Shown here: piece by piece, positions 61,197 through 64,000 of the stretch
Position numbering within the stretch: position 1 is the stretch's first letter
How the letters are laid out: each line of letters begins with the position of its first letter
Assembly (NCBI RefSeq): GCF_036108815.1
Contig: NZ_CP107985.1
Location: 2,418,001 to 2,482,000, forward strand
Reading direction: 5' to 3'
Length of the DNA stretch: 64,000 nt
From: Streptomyces sp. NBC_00353
GTDB taxonomy: Bacteria > Actinomycetota > Actinomycetes > Streptomycetales > Streptomycetaceae
Program-made: the position numbers and the translations under genes
The notes under the pieces: model-generated
The model's input: only the letters and a program-made list of their open reading frames with translations
Databases searched by the model: none
What the model was told of the DNA's origin: nothing

Positions 61197-62330
61197 TTAG
61201 GCTGCGTCGGCCAGTTGGGCTGCTCGGCGCGCGGCGCCGTCCATCGTGGTGGCCTGCTCGACCAGGGGGTGCGCGTGTGCGTCGAGGATCGCTCGGCCAC
61301 GGGCGGCGTTGTTGCCGTCGAGGCGGACGACGAGGGGCTTGGTCAGGCGTACGGACCGCAGTGCCTGGACGATGCCCTCGGCGACCGCGTCGCAGGAGGT
61401 GATGCCTCCGAAGACGTTGACGAACACCGACTTCACTGCCGGGTCGGAGAGGATGACGGAGAGGCCGTCGGCCATGATGCCTGCCGAGGCGCCGCCGCCG
61501 ATGTCGAGGAAGTTGGCCGGGCGGGCTCCGCAGCCGGCGACGACGTCGAGGGTGGACATGACCAGTCCGGCGCCGTTGCCGATGATGCCGACCTCGCCGT
61601 CGAGTTTGACGTAGTTGAGGCCCTTGGCCGCGGCCGCTGTCTCCAGTGGGTCGCCGTGCGGGTCGTCGGCCTCTGTTCCCCAACGGGACCGGCGGAACCC
61701 GGCGTTGTCGTCGAGTGTCACCTTGCCGTCGAGCGCGAGGATCCGGCCGTCCACCGTACGGACCAGGGGATTGACCTCGACCAGCAGGGCGTCCTCCCCG
61801 GTGAGCACCTGCCACAGGCGCTGGAGCACGGGGGCGGCCTCCGGCGGCAGGGCTGCCGCTGCGGCGATCTGTGCGGCCTTGCGTTCCGTCACTCCTTCGA
61901 CGGGGTCGATAGGGATGCGGGCCACTGCCTCCGGGCGGGTGGCCGCGACCTCCTCGATCTCCATGCCCCCCTCCGCGGAGGCGATGGCGAGGAAGGTTCC
62001 GGTCGCCCGGTCGAGTACGTAACTGACGTAGAACTCAGCCTCGATGTCCACGGGTTGGGCGAGCATCACCGTGCGCACCGTGTGGCCCTTGATGTCCATG
62101 CCGAGGATCTGGCGGGTGGTCAGTTCTGCGGCCGCCGGGTCGGCTGCAATTTTCACTCCGCCCGCCTTGCCCCGACCGCCCGTCTTCACCTGCGCCTTGA
62201 CGACGACCCGGCCACCGAGCCGGCCCGCCGCCTCCTTTGCGTCGGCTGCGTGGTCGATGACCTCGGCCTCCGGTACCGCTATGCCGTGTTCTGCGAAGAG
62301 TTGCCGTGCCTGGTGCTCGTACAGATCCAT
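61197..62330 (-). CDS. sucC: Succinyl-CoA synthetase beta subunit-like CoA ligase
   Basis: 377 residues; ATG at 62330 with GGGAGTG upstream. It starts MDLYEHQARQLFAEHGIAVP, with the ATP-grasp stretch VVVKAQVKTGGRGKAGGVK, EVNPLVRTVDGRILALDGK (metal ligands) and NFLDIGGGASAGIMADGL plus FVNVFGGITSCDAVAEGI, all standard SucC motifs. It is the first gene of the sucC-sucD unit, transcribed away from the ThDP enzyme gene; a perfect palindrome in the shared 164-bp promoter region probably controls both directions. Confidence 0.93.
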   Translation of the reverse strand: MDLYEHQARQLFAEHGIAVPEAEVIDHAADAKEAAGRLGGRVVVKAQVKTGGRGKAGGVKIAADPAAAELTTRQILGMDIKGHTVRTVMLAQPVDIEAEFYVSYVLDRATGTFLAIASAEGGMEIEEVAATRPEAVARIPIDPVEGVTERKAAQIAAAAALPPEAAPVLQRLWQVLTGEDALLVEVNPLVRTVDGRILALDGKVTLDDNAGFRRSRWGTEADDPHGDPLETAAAAKGLNYVKLDGEVGIIGNGAGLVMSTLDVVAGCGARPANFLDIGGGASAGIMADGLSVILSDPAVKSVFVNVFGGITSCDAVAEGIVQALRSVRLTKPLVVRLDGNNAARGRAILDAHAHPLVEQATTMDGAARRAAQLADAA

Positions 62331-62409
62331 AGCCACTCCCGATCGTGCCGATTGTGAAAGTGCCGCTCGCCCCCTGGACACCACCCACCGGATGCGGGAT
62401 AACAAGTTT

Positions 62410-62433
62410 CATACAGTATTCGTCGACTGTATG
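62410..62433. promoter_or_regulatory. Palindromic operator between sucC and the ThDP enzyme gene
   Basis: CATACAGT (62410-62417), 8-nt spacer, ACTGTATG (62426-62433): perfect half-sites 16 bp centre to centre, located 80 bp upstream of sucC and 62 bp upstream of the divergent gene. The ATACAG/CTGTAT half-site resembles GntR-family operators. No regulator gene is in the window. Confidence 0.6.
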
Positions 62434-62494
62434 CAATGTACCGCGGGAGCGCGGCAATGGCTCCTGCACTCCCCCATGAAGGGACAGCACCGCC

Positions 62495-64000
62495 ATGCCC
62501 GAGGACAGCCAGGAACTCATTTCCGGTGGGCACTTGGTCGCCAAGGCGTTGAAGGCAGAGGGGGTGGAGCGCATCTACACCCTGTGCGGCGGCCACATCA
62601 TCGACATCTACGACGGCTGCGTCGACGAGGGCATCGAAGTCGTAGACGTACGACATGAACAGGTCGCCGCGCATGCCGCGGACGGCTACGCACGGATCAC
62701 CGGTAGGCCGGGATGCGCCGTCGTCACCGCCGGACCGGGGACCACGGATGCGGTGACGGGGGTCGCGAACGCCTTCCGCGCCGAGTCGCCCATGCTGCTG
62801 ATAGGTGGTCAGGGCGCCCACAGTCAGCACAAGATGGGCTCGCTCCAGGACCTGCCGCACGTCGAGATGATGGCTCCCATCTCCAAGTTCGCCGCTACCG
62901 TGCCGGACACCGCCCGCGTCGCCGACATGGTGTCCATGGCCTTCCGCGAGTGCTACCACGGGGCACCCGGGCCTTCCTTCCTGGAGATCCCGCGCGATGT
63001 GCTCGACGCCAAGGTGCCGGTGTCCAAGGCCCGGGTGCCGGAGGCCGGGCAGTACCGGGCCTCGACCCGAACGGCCGGTGACCCCGAGGCCGTCGAGAAG
63101 CTCGCCGATCTCCTTGTGCATGCCGAGAAGCCGGCGATCCTGCTGGGCAGTCAGGTATGGACGACCCGGGCGACGGACCAAGCCATCGAGCTCGTACGGA
63201 CGCTCAATGTCCCGGCCTACATGAACGGGGCCGGGCGCGGCACGCTGCCGCCCGGCGATCCGCACCACTTCCAGCTGTCGCGGCGGTACGCCTTCTCCAA
63301 CGCCGATCTGATCGTGATCGTGGGTACGCCGTTCGACTTCCGGATGGGCTACGGCAAGCGGCTCTCCCCCGACGCCACCGTCGTGCAGATCGACCTCGAC
63401 TACCGCACCGTCGGCAAGAACCGGGACATCGACCTCGGGATCGTCGGCGATGCGGGGATGGTCCTGAAGGCGGTCACGGAAGCGGCGAGCGGGCGGCTCG
63501 ACGGGGGTGCGGTCAAGCGAAAGGCGTGGCTGGAGGAGCTGCGTGCCGCCGAACAGATCGCGATCGAGAAGCGGCTGCCCGGTCTGAAGTCGGATGCCTC
63601 GCCGATCCACCCGTACCGGCTGGTCAGCGAGATCAACGACTTCCTCACCGAGGACTCGACCTACATCGGGGACGGCGGCGACATCGTCACCTTCTCCGGT
63701 CAGGTCGTCCAGCCGAAGTCCCCCGGCCACTGGATGGACCCGGGGCCGCTGGGCACGCTCGGCGTCGGGGTGCCGTTCGTGCTGGCGGCGAAGCAGGCCC
63801 GGCCCGACAAGGAGGTCGTGGCGCTCTTCGGCGACGGTGCCTTCTCCCTGACCGGATGGGACTTCGAGACGCTGGTCCGCTACAACCTCCCGTTCGTCGG
63901 GATCGTCGGCAACAACTCCTCGATGAACCAGATCCGTTACGGCCAGAAGGCGAAGTACGGGGACGAGCGCGAGCGGGTCGGCAACACCCTGGGCGACGTT
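62495..64000 (+). CDS. ThDP-dependent enzyme (acetolactate synthase / oxalyl-CoA decarboxylase-like), 3' truncated by window
   Basis: 502 codons, open to the window end. The ATG at 62495 has GAAGGGA upstream. The N-terminal Pyr domain has the catalytic glutamate in VVDVRHEQVAAHAADGYAR; the central domain binds FAD or nucleotide in related enzymes (LIVIVGTPFDFRMGYGKR); the C-terminal ThDP motif is VALFGDGAFSLTGWDFETL...GIVGNN. This is the acetohydroxyacid synthase/oxalyl-CoA decarboxylase/glyoxylate carboligase superfamily. The divergent sucCD-like CoA ligase favours a CoA-linked role such as oxalyl-CoA decarboxylation, but this is inference; no formyl-CoA transferase is visible. Confidence 0.8.
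   Translation, partial: MPEDSQELISGGHLVAKALKAEGVERIYTLCGGHIIDIYDGCVDEGIEVVDVRHEQVAAHAADGYARITGRPGCAVVTAGPGTTDAVTGVANAFRAESPMLLIGGQGAHSQHKMGSLQDLPHVEMMAPISKFAATVPDTARVADMVSMAFRECYHGAPGPSFLEIPRDVLDAKVPVSKARVPEAGQYRASTRTAGDPEAVEKLADLLVHAEKPAILLGSQVWTTRATDQAIELVRTLNVPAYMNGAGRGTLPPGDPHHFQLSRRYAFSNADLIVIVGTPFDFRMGYGKRLSPDATVVQIDLDYRTVGKNRDIDLGIVGDAGMVLKAVTEAASGRLDGGAVKRKAWLEELRAAEQIAIEKRLPGLKSDASPIHPYRLVSEINDFLTEDSTYIGDGGDIVTFSGQVVQPKSPGHWMDPGPLGTLGVGVPFVLAAKQARPDKEVVALFGDGAFSLTGWDFETLVRYNLPFVGIVGNNSSMNQIRYGQKAKYGDERERVGNTLGDV

Noticed and set aside
61186..61815. Long N-terminal extension of the sucD frame
   Set aside because: Reads through sucC in the wrong frame; SucD proteins begin at MAIFLTKE and AAGGAG precedes that ATG.

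Overview
The window is high-GC actinobacterial DNA and looks like a Streptomyces chromosome arm. The signs are G/C-rich third codon positions, frequent GTG starts, GTGA/ATGA stop-start overlaps, WXG100 proteins, a small two-domain laccase, a SWIM-domain protein and Streptomyces-type intergenic repeats. Both edges cut through genes: an N-formylglutamate amidohydrolase-like 3' end on the left and a ThDP-dependent enzyme on the right.

Layout. 0-6.5 kb: a DUF899 gene, then a minus-strand polymorphic-toxin locus (WXG100 gene, large toxin with a C-terminal RNase A-like domain, immunity candidate, orphan second RNase A-like module with a CdiI-like immunity gene), a separate WXG100-like gene and decayed IS5 and IS1380 transposases. 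6.5-11.5 kb: a tightly overlapping minus-strand operon (HEPN/DUF4145-like protein, PfkB kinase, 2H phosphoesterase, inositol-monophosphatase-like) followed by a membrane protein. 12-15.3 kb: amino-acid permease and SWIM-domain protein. 15.8-25.5 kb: secreted carbohydrate and copper functions (giant ThuA/F5-8/sugar-dehydrogenase/PKD/DUF1080 protein, small laccase, cupredoxin with Ig-like repeats) and a ROK regulator. 25.6-30 kb: MFS fossil, L,D-transpeptidase, secreted CocE/NonD hydrolase.

30-56.8 kb is an accessory island bounded by IS remnants on the left and a tRNA-Leu(GAG) gene on the right. Its core is four overlapping plus-strand genes: an HSP90-like-ATPase/SF2-helicase fusion, a NERD-nuclease/SF1-helicase, DrmA and DrmB. 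DrmA and DrmB are hallmark DISARM anti-phage proteins, but the DISARM methyltransferases and the phospholipase-D gene drmC are absent. The core is flanked by two paralogous caspase-like/STAND-NTPase/WD40 genes. The right copy is translationally coupled to an alpha/beta hydrolase; the left copy is followed by a 33-codon fossil of the same hydrolase. I infer a composite defence island in which the helicase/ATPase core acts against foreign nucleic acid and the caspase/STAND/WD40-hydrolase units act as sensor-effectors of an abortive response. This is the best candidate here for an under-described system. A recombinase-like/DDE-transposase pair then truncates the right end of the second unit.

56.8-64 kb returns to housekeeping-type genes: a DUF2254 membrane protein, an aldehyde dehydrogenase, accessory sucC/sucD, a palindromic operator and a divergent ThDP-dependent decarboxylase/acetolactate-synthase-like enzyme. 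No rRNA and no CRISPR array were seen. All family calls are from motif recognition by eye; no searches were run.
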